Part shown: one piece after another, positions 1 through 15,000 of the stretch
Layout of the letters: each line of letters starts with the position of its first letter
Numbering within the stretch: the first letter of the stretch is position 1
Assembly: GCA_036850595.1 (NCBI GenBank)
Contig: CM072159.1
Coordinates: forward strand, 2,222,529-2,286,528
Length of the DNA stretch: 64,000 bases
DNA from: Rhyacichthys aspro
Taxonomy: Eukaryota > Chordata > Actinopteri > Gobiiformes > Rhyacichthyidae
Reading direction: 5' to 3'
Translations under genes and position numbers: made by a program
The notes under the pieces: generated by a model
Told to the model about the DNA's origin: nothing
Database searches by the model: none
What the model saw: the letters and a program-made list of their open reading frames with translations, nothing else

Positions 1-34
1 GATCCCCCAGTTGGCCACGTAATCCAGGACTTCC
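1..34 (-). CDS. Exon 52: major helix, cut by window edge
   Basis: The visible 34 bases encode GSPGLRGQLGD and one base more after an acceptor ending tcaaag. The exon continues past position 1. By comparison with the conserved pattern it should be 54 or 108 bp. Confidence 0.88.
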
Positions 35-3000
35 CTTTGAAGGAAAACATAAAAGACATTCATCATTTCACACAGTGCATCTTAAGACTGACCTAAACTA
101 TGAATAAGACAGAGTACAGAGAGATCATTTAAAAGCTCCTTTGCTCATATGTGACTGGGATTGGACGGATAAATGGACTTACAATGAAACCGGGCCACCC
201 AGGAAGCCCCACCAATCCCATGTCTCCCTTTTGGCCCTGAGTGATGACAACATAAAGCTCGAGTTGGCTTTTGAACTCTAATTATATGTGATGTACCGTA
301 AGGTAGGGTCTTGGTTTCCCACCTTTGGTCCTCTGTCTCCCCTCTGGCCTCGGACTCCAGCTTTACCTCGTTTCCCCTGCGGACATCAGTGCCAAGTTTT
401 TCAATGAGAAGCAGCAGAAGTCATGTTTAATGTCTGGCCACGCACATAGTGGCCAACATTTTTTAGATATTTCAACTCATACCACAAGCATAAGTACTTA
501 TTTCAATATCACTATGTAAAGTTAAACTACAAACCTCCCAAAAGGATCTATTTTTAAATTTTACAGAGCATTTGAAGCAAATAATTGAAATAGACTTGTG
601 TCCTTACCCTTCTCCCAATGGGACCTGCTTTTCCTGGAGAGCCAATTTCACCATCATCTCCCTTTAGAGGAAAAATAGAAAAGTGTGGTTTTGGATTACT
701 ATGTAAAGACGAGGTGTGTAGTTTATAGTGGCATCTACAGATAAAACTGCAAATTATAATTGAACACTTCAAGTGTAAACCTCTCTGTCAAACTCATAAC
801 ACATATTCTAAACTTAATCACACGCTTATTGTTGGGAGACAGCAATAAAGCAGGGTCAGATAATTGCAAATGACTCATTTCCACCATGAACAGTTTGAGT
901 TAAAGCCCTCAGGAAAAAGAATAGGAACCAAATTATAAACTGAACACATTTTGTTTCGTTCATTCTTCTGTCACTTACAAAGTGAGTATTTAAAAACAAT
1001 ACCTGGCCTTAAAATCATTCAAATAAGTGGTCTCAAGTGTGTGCGTGTGTGTGTGTGTGTGCGTGTGTGTGTTTTATTTTTATTATTTATTCGCATGAAA
1101 AAGAAACAACAAGAAATATTTTTATTTTATTTAACATATGTGTAAATGTCTGAGTTACGGGACATGTTAGCCTCTCATGAGAATCATCAATATCAAACAG
1201 ATCAACCCTATTTTCCACATTTCTGATATATATAATAGATGTATTGTCCATGACATATTGAGGCATTAGAATTATACATCTAAACAGTGTAGTTACAGAG
1301 AGAATATTTTACTGGGAAGTTAGTTCTACTTTGCTTGTTAGTTATAGACAGACTTATGAACGATATAAATGTGAGTATAGTCACTGAATATGTAACTTGC
1401 ATGTAAACATAAGTAATATCCATGAAGTACATGATATACATCATAGGTCTGCAGAAATTAAAATTATTGGTAGTTTAAAGATTTTGGTGAGAATTTGGCA
1501 AGTATTAATGAAATATTAAATATAATGCCCTCACCTTCTCCCCTTTCACTCCTGGTTTACCCTCAGCTCCCAGTCTTCCAGGTGGCCCCTGTGAAGTGGA
1601 AAGGCCATGAAGATACTATAACAAGGTCATCATAATGAATGATTAAGATGAAAACAACTCGCTCTGAGTTTAAAACCCCTCAGAAGGAGTGGTTTAATGG
1701 AAGGCTGGAGACTCACTGGTTTCAGGGGTTGTTAGCAGTTTGTTGGATTATAACACTTACCAGAGCCCCTGGGACCCCTGGTGGGCCCTGAGGTCCTATT
1801 TCACCTGGAAGACCCTGAAACAGACAAACAGACATCATATAATCCGATTTAATGAAACGGTGTGTATAAGGAGAAGTATGTTTTGACATTATTCAAGAGT
1901 AATCATCACACCACCACACTGCAGAACTCTAAATTCAATTCCACTGTTTGGGCACGTTTAGGTTTTTAAACAGTTTTATTTGAGTTTTGCTTTTTTATAG
2001 CTGGAAACCTGAATGGAAACATAAAACAAAGCAGAGGCAGTAAAGCATTTGCTTTTATTTATTTATTTTGCCGCATGGTTAGTCTTTTCTGAGATGCAAC
2101 ACTGAATTATAATTTACTTAACTCCAATTCTGGATTCAGTGACCCCATTCCTGTACAATAATGAGCTTTTGAAAGCAATAATGTTAAACGTATGTTGTGC
2201 CCCTTTAGTTTAGTATTTTTGTAAGAAGAACACAAATAAACCAAAACTGGTATAGGAGTTGCCCTTTCCTGATGTTTTATTTTTTTGCATATTTGTCACA
2301 CTTAAAAGTTTCAGATCATCAAATAAATTTAATTATTAGACAAAGATACCTGTAAACACAAAATACAGTTTTTAAGTGATGATTTTATTTTTTTAAGGGA
2401 AAAAAGCTATACAAACCTACCTAACCCTATGTGAAAAGGTAGTTTCCCCATTTGTGAAATCATGAATTAACAGTGATTTTTTGAAAGCTTGAGTTAAATT
2501 TTACTAGCCACACCCAGACCTGATTACTACCAAATCTGTTGAATTAAGAAATCATTTGAATTAAGAAATCATTTAAATAGAACTGTGTCCTGATTGGCTA
2601 AGGGAGAACTCGCGCATTGTGTTCTGCGTCCTGATTGGCTAAGGGACTGTAGACCATTGTCAATCAATCTCCTCCGTGCCGTGTGTCCTGTACAGTACAG
2701 AATGCGTTCGGCTTGCCACATTTACATAAGTGTTCGATCGCTAGCAGTGTGACTCTGAAGTGCTGTATGTTTGCAAGTTTTCTCCCCGACAAAACCCACA
2801 ATGTCCACGAAACCTTCTGCACCGACAAAGGCACCTGCGGTCGCACCCAAAAGACAGAGGAAGATGCTAAGGTTTGAACTTTGAGAGTGTTTAAACAAGA
2901 GAGAAATGTGAGAAAATGTTAATGCCTGTCTGAGAAAAGTGTAAAAAGTGTGTGGTGAGGGGTTTTCAACATCAGGAAGGTGGCAACTCCTTTTTCATGA

Positions 3001-6000
3001 CAGTGTATCCCATTACAGATGAGCTGTTTTTCACACTGAGAATGCACACTTACAAACTAAGAAGCCAAAAATCATCACCACTCAGTTTCCCTGAGCTATG
3101 TAGGAATTAATCTTTATTTTTATTTTAAATAGTAAAAAAAAATCAAAAAAATCCATGTTTTCAATTACTCATCAAAACTGCTCCAAAAAATGAAAAAAAA
3201 AATACACTGAATGTTTTAATTTTGTTGAAAGTTATTACCACATTTATTCATAATATTATTAAAATATAGTATTGTATGTTATGTAAGGTAACAATTGGAT
3301 CAATGGTCGACGTGTAACCCCAGCACAATATATCATATGGTACTATGAAAGTGTCGTATAACAGATGTAGGGTTTTGCAGTTGTGTGTATGTAACTTCAC
3401 AGTCTTTTTGTCATACCTCGAGTCCTGGAAGAGCTGGAGGACCTTGGACTCCTGGCAAACCTTCTTCACCCTGACAAGAATCATCAGTTTATGAGAAATG
3501 ACTCCTATTTATAAATCTAGACATACATCTAGACTGACCTGTTCCCCTTTTGGGCCTGGAGGTCCTGGCTCTCCTTTCAGTCCTTGTGGTCCTAGTTCTC
3601 CTTTAGGTCCTTGTTCTCCGTGAGGTCCAGCCTCACCCACTCCACCCTGATGGAAAATATGAAATAGTTACTTGAAATTATTTGGGGAGGTCCTGATACA
3701 ACTTCCAGAGTAATAAGTAAAGTCACGTATGAGTATTTAAATAAAGAAATACCAAATACTTCATAATTCTAAATCAAATGAGTATGAGTACAACTCCAAG
3801 AGGCTACTGAGTACTGAGTAATGGTCTTTAGTTTATGGTCTTCTACTAGTGTCGTATTTAAGACCTCATGGACTGAGACCAAGTCATGTCCGGGGCCAAG
3901 TCAGATTGAGTCAAGACAAAGACCAAGTCAGGGCAAAACCAGGGTAAGACTAGGTCAAGCCCAAGTCAAGACCAGAGCCAGTGTACAATACACTGTAATA
4001 GACACAAGGAATCTTAAACAGTCAAAGACCAGTTTCACTTTGGCAAATGAAACCCCGGGTTCAAGAGAGAGATAGGAGGCTTCTTTGCAGGCTACAAAAA
4101 CTTGGAAGGCACACTTTGAAAGGCTAATGGCTCTGCTACAAGGAAAAAAAACAAAAATAAATTGCTGGGTTTTGCAGTTTATGATGAAACGATGAAAATG
4201 ATGAATGTTTTTTATGATTGATGTACTTTTATGATGTTGAGGACAAAGTTTGGTACAGAGGGTTAATTTGACACCACTTTTGGTGTAATTTTACCCACTA
4301 ATAACATTGGTAAAAATATATAATTCATATAACACACAATTTATAGATGATAGATAAAAAAATGTATAAGTATGGAGAGACAGTAATTAAACATATATAG
4401 GTGAGGCTATTTTTCATCAATAAAAATACAGTTTACAGTTTTACAGATGAGTATTACTGTAAAAGAAATTAAAATGAATGAATTAATACATGAACTGAAT
4501 ATTTCCTTTTACAGAACTTATGATTATAGACTTGTGTATATATGCAAATTGTTTTATTAAAATAATATTTATATTAGAATTAGAATTTTTGTTGTTATTA
4601 TTATTTTGAAAACCTTACATGCTTTCCATGTTTTTTATTATTTATGACATGAGGGTTATGAGATGTTTTCATGTCTCTGGGGGTTGGTTTTAGAGTCAGT
4701 GTCAGTCACATGGTGGTATTTTTAGATGAAAATATGAAATATTCATTTGGCAGACACCTACAGGCGGTCCCAGCTTCCCTGCGTCTCCTGTGACTCCTCG
4801 AGCCCCCGTCGCTCCCTGTGGGACACAAGAGCAACACACGGACATAGGTCTGAATGTAGATCAGTGCGGAGTGAGGTATGAGTCAGGATAATGAGAGGTT
4901 ACCTGAGGACCGCCCAGTCCAGGTGGTCCACTGGGCCCTGCAGAGCCACACTCCCCCTGGAAACACAGATCACAGCTTTATCATCCTGAGACATAAGAAA
5001 AGATTTGATCATTTTGCATTTTCTTTAATGAAATGTGGGAAAAATGTTGGGGAAGTAAAAAGCAAAAGGTATTTTGAGTGCCTGTGGGTTTCAGAGACCA
5101 GCACCAACTTTTCATTTATCTGCAGCAGCTTATGTAGGCTTCCTTTCACTGCCTCAGGGCTCCCTCCCTGGTTCGCTCCCCATTCCCCAAGCACAGCTCA
5201 CGGCGACCTAAATGTTCTGTGTTAACCACGCAACCAAATTCTTCACTCTTTGGTTCATGCATGAGATCTGCTTGATTTAATTTGTTCCATTGTCAGAAGG
5301 AGGTATATCTGTGTAATAAAATAAAATAAAGTGATAAACCAAGCATTGGATGGAGATTCTACTAAGGCATTACAGTCAGGTCAAATAGGTTGAATTTAAT
5401 TGAAGTTGAATGTTTAAATGTTGGCAAATATTGAGTTTGCTTTAAAAACTGAGCAGATAATTGATTATAGAACCACAGTCTGATGTTAATGAGAGTCTGA
5501 TACTGTTCTGTGGCTCATGAAAAAGGACAAACACATTAATGGAGCTGATAAGTTTGTATTTTTTTTGTTGACTTTAAAAGCTTCACACGGACAAGCCACT
5601 AGTACATCACAGATTTGATGATCTCTTATTCCTCTGCTCACACTCTCAGGTCAAAACCTCCTTAAGTTTCCGAAAATCTGTTTTAAAACATGGGGTGATC
5701 TGTCTCTCCAAGCTGTTGCCCCCAGACTCCAAATGCCCTGCCATTGTTTTATTCAGACAATCTTTTAGTTGACTGTTTTTTAGGGTCTGAATTGTTTATA
5801 TGTGGATTTACTTACATTCACTTTCATGAAAAAAAAAATTGTCTTTGAGAAACAACTACAGTAAAAGAGTTCATGGTCACGGTTCTTAAACTTTTCACAC
5901 TGAGCACCAGTATTTTGCTCTCCAAATTCCGTATTAAATAAAATACAGCAGTCAAGGACGATTTAACTACCGTATTTTCCGGACTATAGAGCGCACCTAA

Positions 6001-9000
6001 ATATAAGCCGCACCCAGTAAAATTTAAAAGAAATATATATTTTGTCACATATAAGCCGCACCGGACTATAAGCCGCCGATATCCAGGCTGAGAAATAAGA
6101 TATTTACATAGAAAGATTTTGTACCATAAGTGTTTATTCATATACCTGAACTGATTGTTTCTGAACAGTGCCTGTAACACGGCAGTAAAAGTGCTGATCA
6201 AACAAAACAGAAAAGTCATTGATGGTTTTATTCATCTTCCTCCTGTGCACTAAAACCAAGTTGCTTTATTTTTCTTCCTCCTGCGTACTGAAACCACTGA
6301 ACACCAAACCACTGTCACTTTTTCTTCCTGCGCACTGTTAAAGCACAACTGCGCAACTATTAAAGTCGCTTCATTCTCCCGTGCACTGAAACCACAAGTC
6401 ACTATTCATCTTCCTCCTGAGCATTGAAACTACTGAACACCAAACCACTGTCACTTCATTTGTTTTCCATTATGAGGGGGTGAGGGTGTAAAAATATTAC
6501 CGTATTTTGCTGTTGTGTGTCTTGGGTTGCATGTGCTAAGAATAAAAACTGGCGCTTTCTTGTTTGTACCGACTACCGCTGCCTCGTTTGTCTCGTTTTT
6601 GCACTTCCTGCTAGAGCGCCCCCCTGAGGGCTGAAGAAAAATTCATAGAAAAGGCGCATCTCTGTATAAGCCGCATGGTTCAAAGCGTGGGAAAAAAGTA
6701 GCGGCTTATAGTCCGGAAAATACAGTATGTTTTATTTCTTTTTGAATGTTATAAATGGAATATCATTTATTTAAACTTTGGAGTAACATCGGTAACATTT
6801 GCACATTTACTCGGCTGGCCACCTCAGGTTTTTCTTAAGATAGGCATCCAATATGTCCTTATGTCTAGCACATGCACACACAACAATGATTCAGCCTAGA
6901 TTTTATAAGTGTGCTGGTAATTTCAGCTGTCTCCTGCGTGTCTTCCTGACATGTATAAAATATGGTACAGAGTGAAACAGATGTGACACAGCAGGCAGCT
7001 CTGCTCAATCAACCGACTCCTGAGAAAAACTATTTCTGGTGTCTGTTTATCACTCATTTGTCCACAGTGCTCAGCCAATCAAATCAAGCACAATCTTTAA
7101 CACCTAACTCAGACCCAGATCACATCAAAATGCAGTGTGCACCTGCAGCCAGAATGCCAGGACACAACTCAAGTTCATGTTTTAAAAGCAAAGAGAAAGT
7201 AAATGTAATCAAATTTGAAGAGGGTAACCAAAATGTATGCCAAATTAATATATCCCTCAATTAGTCAGACTCATGATGGCAAAAAAAAAAAAGAAGTGAT
7301 TAGGGTTTAAATCTGTGGAGCTGATATTGTCATAAGTGCTGCCATTTGTTATAAACTGTTAATACAATGTCTGAACTCCTGTAGACTAATTTGCTAGAAA
7401 CTAAGTAGAATTTAGTTTTATTCATTCATTAATTTTCTACCGTTAGGTCCAGGTGGGGGTCGCGTGTGGCTGGAGCCTATCCTCCAGCCTCCAGCCCTCT
7501 TTGGCCTGGTTTCTGAATTTAATAGATCAGTGCTAGTGAGGAACCAACAATGGACTGACAGGGAGACAGAGTTCTTTAAGTAGAAAAGTCAAAGGGAACT
7601 ACTGTGTACATGTGTAATAGAGTTTGTCTTTTTTTAAGGTTATATTGTACAAAAATTAGAAGATGAATCACAAGATTATTCTCTTTTTAATTAAAGTTTA
7701 GAATTTTCTCTAAGAATCAGCACCTTTAAAGAAATATGTTTGGCATTTGAAGAAGTATAGCTTGTGAATGAATGCACCATGTTGTTTATATTACCTTTTG
7801 TCCCTGTGGTCCGTCTGGTCCTACAGCTCCAGGTGGACTCGGGATCCCCTGAAGTAAATCAGAAAAACACAACTGAAGATTAATTAAGACAACTTCTTTA
7901 TAAATACATCAGTCCATCTGTCAGCTATATGAATGAATGTTTGTTGTAACTGAGTGCAACTCAATAGATATTCATCCAGAACCATGTGGTACATAGACTC
8001 ACCTGTGCCCCGGGCAGACCTGCAGGTCCTACGTCTCCCATGGGCCCCGGTTCACCCTGACCAAAAGAAACACAATCAGCACTGAAACTTTCTGCATACA
8101 GTAGGTGTAATACATCTATCTGCTTTGAGTTGATTACATTAAGACAGCTTGACATTTGAGAACATACACTCAGAAGGAACATTATTTCACACCAGTGTTA
8201 GTAGAGAATTCCATTTGTGCCATAAATGTGGTATTTACTTACTTATTACTTTGTAACGTAAATTTTGCTTAAACATGAAAGATATAAAGACTGGTATTTG
8301 TCTATATTTTTAAGTTTGTTATCATTTGAGGTCAACAGTTGAGTCGTGGGCGCTTTTCACTCATTTTAATCATTTAAATGCTCTACTTTTCAGTCTTTGC
8401 ACCATGTTGGACACATTTTGCCAATTCACTTTGAAGAAGGCCTATATAATGATTGCCTTTTAATTTTAGTTTTCAACAGCGCTTTGAGTTGTTGTCTGCC
8501 CTTCTGTATAAAATCAATTTCTCTTTTTACCTAGGAAGATTATATCTTTCATGCTTTGCTAAATAAAGAACTGTGCACCCACTCACTCAAGTACCCACAC
8601 AACGTCCCCAACAATTGTTCAAAAGTGTGTTGAAAACAAACCTAATCCTGGTTGAATTTTAGCAGATAGCAGACTCAGACAACCTTATTTTAGAACATCA
8701 GTTTAGTCCAAAGCAACGTGCAGACTTTAATCACAGCAAACTGTATTTCTAAATTGCTAGTTTTTATATAGTGTGTTTTGACCTAAGCATGCTATGTAAA
8801 TGAGGAATAAAGAAGCTGCTTACCAAGAGTCCTATGTGGCCCTTCTCACCTTTAGGGCCTCGTTCACCATTTGCTCCAAGGGAACCCCAGGGCCCCTCTT
8901 GGCCGGACAAACCCAGGGGTCCTGGATGGCCCTGAAAAAACAAAAAAACAAACAAAAAAATGATTCCAAAGGCATATTTCCACTGAGTAGTCATAGGAGT

Positions 9001-12000
9001 TGGATATGCACAGTTTTCCTGAAACAAGAGAATCCCGTTTCCACTGTACTGTGTCAAAAGAAAGACTTCTGCTATGGAAACAGTGATACAAGTGCAAAAG
9101 TGTTATTTTACATAAAAATCATATTTAAGTGAACTTTTAAAACTCTAATGATATGCCAGGATCAAGAAGAGAGAAAATCTTTATTTGTAGCAGTCAGAGA
9201 GGCTGGAGGTATTTATTCCAAGCTTTTGAACTTTAACTTCAAACTAACCCTCTAAAAACCTAAAATGATGTTGTTAATAAACACTAGTTTCATTTTTGCA
9301 TATGTTTATTTATCATTCTCCTTGAAATATGAAATATGTTTATCATAACGACAAGACAAGCATCATTTAAGAAAACACTGATCGTTTGTGTGTGCCTTTA
9401 GCTTTATGGTGGGGATTCTGTATCCTCCAATTAACAAAGTGCTGTGTATAGCTTCATCCTTTTCAAATTGAAAAATTTGAAAGAATTTTATTTCTATAGA
9501 CTAATATCACATCAGTGTTTGCCTCAAAGGTTTTTACAGAAATGAACAAGCAAACAAACAGACTATACAAGACAACATTCCCTCAGTCCTTCAACCCTCA
9601 AGGCAAGGGAGAAATCTAAAAAACGAGAAATCTCAGGACAAATGACAGAAGGAGGATCCACTCCCAGGACAAACTGGCCGTGGAATAGAGGTGTCTGGGA
9701 ATGTTGTATATAGACAAATAGTCCATCTTGTGTATAAATGAATGAAAGTAATATAGCCCATGATAATATCAGTAAAAGGGGAACAGGACATTAGATGGTT
9801 ATTGACAATTTTACCAAAAGTTCTCTCATAAAATAACATTTTGGTGCACCAAGCTGTTTTGGAATGTAAACCTTAAATACATGTCCCAGCCTGCAAGTGA
9901 TTTGATTATAAATCTTCTACATTATTTAGTGATGTTCCAGAAAACCTTATAAGTCAAAGTCTGTCTGTTTAATTAAGAGTGTATTTTTGCCTCTGTGTGT
10001 TTTCTTAGCAGCGTTGTTTGAAAAGCCATGTACTCCTCTAACATACAAATTGTAGTTCTTCCTAGAGCTGAGCAGATCCTAAAAAAGCAGATTACATAAT
10101 GGGACACCTCTTTAATGAAGACAGTTGACATGTAAACACCCTTGAATCTGGCAGTCAGTGAATGAGAAGATTACAGCTAATAAAAGGAGCACTTTCACAA
10201 ACAGTTACTTCCAGCAAACAGCACATTAGTTCATTACAATTTTAATAAGGCTTACCTTCTCTCCTTTGGGTCCTGGGTCTCCAAGGTCGCCAGGAAGCCC
10301 GACATCTCCCTAGAAAGACATTTTGCACTGATATTATGATAAGTGAAAAACTAAAAGCCACATTCAGATCCTGCTAGGGTGTAATTGTGGTGTCTCTCAA
10401 TCCAGTGTCAAAAGTCAAAAGTAAAGAAAGGTCATTTTTCTTTTTTTCCGCTTCATTCATTTTAATTCAGTTGAACTTTATTCATCTCCTGCAGCTTACT
10501 GATCTCAGAGTCCACTGGCTGCTCTCTGTTGTTCAAAAGCCCAATGCTTAGGATGGCCTAAGTTGTTTAGATGGCCTGTTGTGTGTCTGTTGCTCCACTA
10601 CTTCAACCAGAGTCTCCAAAGTAATACCTGGGTGCTGGGTCTATAACCTTGAAACAGTAACTCTCTGATGATGTCACAGTCAGTGTCTGGTACGGTTCTT
10701 AGTTGGACATAAACTGTAACCACAATGACACCTGAGAATGCTCTCAGGATATAGTGTGGTCTCAGTCCCACTGCCAACAGTTCCAGATCCAAACAACAGA
10801 TATTCTCTTTAACTGCATCTCTATCTGCACTTATGAATGTGAATCCATATACTGTGTGTCCACAAAATACTCCAGAATGTTGTGTTTAACCAGGACTTGG
10901 TGACAAACAAAAGACTGCACTCACTTTATCACGATCCACCATTTCTCAGCAGAGCCTCCTGTATATCAAATCCAACCATCAAGGAGTTCACATCAATTCA
11001 TAATGCCTGTCTAATCTACAATTTCTCCATTCAACATTAAAACATTTCTATCATACAAAATTACTTGTACCCAAGCAGTGAGAAGAGGTCTTTCCAAAAC
11101 TTAAACAACGGTAACAATGACATGTTTGCATGTAGTGTGAGATTCAGATGGAGCACAGCATGTGATTCTACTGAAGAAGCTGCAGGTAAGGCTGCAGGCT
11201 CCTTTTATTAGCTACAGGTAAATACTAATTGTGCCAATGTTTTGCATGGTTTACGGTTGTTTCAACCAATCAAACCAAGAAACAAACAGACATGAGTTTC
11301 CATCAAGTTCACAATTTAATTAGTTGAACAATGTAGAAAGTTGTTCAAAAAGGGTAAAATAAACAGAGCCTTTTCAATCTTTGTTTGCAGCTGGGAGAAG
11401 CAATTAAATACTGTGAGGAAGTGGTCACTACACATACACCAAGTGTTAAAGCACTAGGCTGCCCCTGTGCTTTTAAAGATGATGAGAACTAACCATAAAT
11501 GCCAGCTAAAACATTAGATAAACATTAAAAAACTTGGTGATAACTAAATGAAGATCTTTGTCAAAAGCCCCTGGAACCAAGCCTGTGGACCCAACCACTA
11601 TCAAACCTTGTACCACACACTATTAGACGCTTTCATTAGTTGTTTAGTCCAGAAGGACATCTGGGGAACAAGATAACTGCTTATAGCTATTGCCTCAATA
11701 TCAGGTAAATCCTAAAGCTTGGATGAAATTAGCACAGTGTGCACAGCCGAAGATCACCTTGAGTCAACATTTATATTTATTGATAGATGTTGTATACACC
11801 TTGAGTACTCATATTATTAGAGTAAGTAAGTAACAAGATAAGGACAATCATTTCTCAATACACAGTAATGCTTCAAACAATAAAAAATACCTGAAGCACA
11901 TGGAATTCTCACCTCTTTACCATAAGGTCCTCCTAGTCCTGGAGGTCCTTTTAGTCCTTCTAGTCCCCTTTCTCCTGGGAGTCCCGGAGGTCCGAGTGTC

Positions 12001-15000
12001 CCACATGACCCAGGATCACCCTGAAGTACACACACCAAGAAAATACGTCAGATGGAATTATCCACTCCCAGCTCATTAAACCCCACACATGTCTATTTTC
12101 CAATAGACAGGTTGTTTATGTTGGGAATGCTCATGATGCATTTACTGACCTGCTCTCCTTTTTGTCCAGAGGGGCCCTCTGAACCTGTTGGACCAGGAAA
12201 ACCCTAACACAGAAAATACTTATCGTTATGCAAATAAATGTGTATAACTGGAAAAACACCTTTTAAAAAAAAACCCAACCTTAAAACTTATATAATCGTT
12301 TTCAATAGTGAAGGCAGGAAAAAAAAATAAGAGTATTTTATTTGTATTTTTTTCTTGATCAGGAGAACTGGCTTTAATTTTTTTTAAAATTTTAAAGCCA
12401 CCCTGCATAACTTTTAGTCAGTAGTGGAGCAGAATAAATGTCAGCCCAGCTATGTCTAAGTATCACTAATGTGGGGCATTATTTTCCACTGCAAATCCTT
12501 TCAACTCAGTTTTAGTTCACTTAGATCCCAGACTCAAACTCCAAGCATGTTCTTCTTGTTAAATCTAAATCCACCTGTGGTCCATCTGGTCCTGAGTATC
12601 CAGCGTCACCAGGTGATCCAGGTAAACCCTGCATGAACACAAACAGTCATTAGATGAGGCTTACTGCAGCATGATGACTGTAATCAGTGTAACATTTGTG
12701 TTCGACCTGGTGTCCTTTCTCCCCTGCTGCTCCTGATGGTCCATCAGCCCCCGCCAACCCCTGGGACACAAACACATCATGTCACACAAATCCACTTCTT
12801 ATTGTTAGATTTCCACATTTCTGAGAAAATACGTGTTCAGTCACGCCTCTAAATGTCAATATATGGATGTACATGCACAAAGGAAGAGGAGCGGACTGTT
12901 TCAACAATGGCTTGCAAGCTTTTGAGAGGTTTCAATACTTCTCTTATTAAAAAAAACATGACAGAATTTTAGACAGTTTTAGATGTCATCATCTTAAATT
13001 ATGAGCACATCTTATGTTTTTTCTGAATGTCTATCTTTAACTGTCCATGGTTGACACTAAACAACATAACATAACATAACAGCCGATGGTAAGTACCCAC
13101 TCACTGTGATTCCTATTAGCCCCAGTAGCCCCTCAGCTCCTGCGGGACCCCTGCTTCCACGAGGGCCTGGTTTTCCAACTGCTCCATCAGTGCCTGGAAA
13201 ACCTGGAGGACCCTACACCCAATATCAATATTTAAAGGGACTGCATGAAACATTTTTATCTGAATTCAGAAATATAACATTCAAACTAAGAGTGCTATGT
13301 ACTGTATTATCAAAATAAACTGAACTCACTGGTGGTCCTGGTAACCCCTTGTCTCCATCGTCTCCTAGTCGACCCTGCAGCAGCAAAACCTGCAGTTAGA
13401 ATCCTATGGCCTGGTTAAATCCAAACTTAGATCAGTGCTAATCAGTAGAATTCTAAATTTAAGTGAAGTTGTTTTTCACTATTTAGATTAAACTCAGTTT
13501 ATCTAAACAGAATTTAGTGGGATTAAGCCCAGTTGAATCAGTCTTGTTCTGTAACAAAGAAGTGAATATGAATAGAATCATTTTAATAACATGCACATTT
13601 GGGGAACATTGAGGAGGTAAAACTGCAAATGGCTTCTGTTGATCAACTTGTCACAGAAATGTTCACAGCAATTTCTCCTCTCTTTCATTATTATATAAAG
13701 TATTATATTAATTGTGAGTATTATGAGTTTTGCAGCCAGTGAGTCTCCCACAGTCATGGCAGCAGTGGAGCTACACCTGCATTTCTCTCCTTTTTGGAAC
13801 CTGATACCATTTTCTTCTGTTCAAAGTAAATGTCTGTATCAGCAAACAGGCCTCAAACTGCCAACCTTTGGGCTATCAGTCATCCCTCTCTACCTCCTGA
13901 GGCACTGTGACCCATAAAGGTGAAGGCCGTTCATTAGCATTATAAAATTATAATAATAACATACTATATGCCTGAATTCATACCAAAAAGTCATCCATTT
14001 AAAAGTGAAACCTGCCTCAGATTTGATTTAAAGTTAAAAGGTCACAATTTAAAATGTGATTTCTAATTTAGATTTGTTTAGAGCAAAAACTAAAGAGAAA
14101 AGAGGCGGTGTGCTATATTTCAAAACATTACTTGTTTTTTAAAGACTGAATCATGGGTTCTGGTACCAAACCTTGCTATAACATACTTTTGCTTTATGGA
14201 AACAAGTCATCGTATGACTTCCTTTTCCTTCACACAGACACACAGAATTGCTAATAAAAGCTTCTACTCACCTGAGGTCCCCGGGGCCCTCTCTCTCCAG
14301 GTGGACCAGGAGAACCCTGAAAAAGTTGGAAAACACAAAACAAGGCAAGTTGGAACAAGCTGTTCACACTTGTGTCTCCAGTGAGAACTGCGACAAAACA
14401 GTGAAGATCTCAATAACAACTTTTTAAAGGTTCCATTTTATTTTTACCCAATCTGTTGGAGAAAAGTGCTCCATTGAACTGTGGCTTTGAAATCTGGCAC
14501 AAAACAGACTAACTAAACATGCAGAGAGAAAGAAGAACACAGCTCTTTAAAATATCCACTGACTTTATTTCTAACACACTATGGGAAATATGATCTATCT
14601 TTGACTGATTTTACAGTTTTACGGATTGATATTTTTGTAAAAGAAGTTATTTTGTTTGTTGTTGGTTAAATTAGTTAGTTTAATAAGAGTTGCCTTTATT
14701 TTTATTTCTTTGGTTTTTCAGTAGCACTTGTTAGGACCAATCTTACACATACTTGGCTACTGCACTTGTTCATTTATATACTTTCCTTTTAACACAAACT
14801 ATAACCAGTTTTAAATGGTAAGAGACAGATTTGGACAGGTTTAAAGTGGTTTAACCACCCCGGTTTTAAATGGCTATAAACTTGTTACAGATGGTGTTTA
14901 TTTGGTTCTTAGTGGTTTAACTAGGACTGTGACTGCTTTTGAGTGGCTTAAAATGGTTATAGGTCTTTGCAGACTTTTACCAGTTTAAAATGCATTCAAC

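Noticed and set aside
5824..6219. 131-codon minus-strand open frame
   Set aside because: Lies across the end of the inverted-repeat element at 5968-6727; its residues show no domain.
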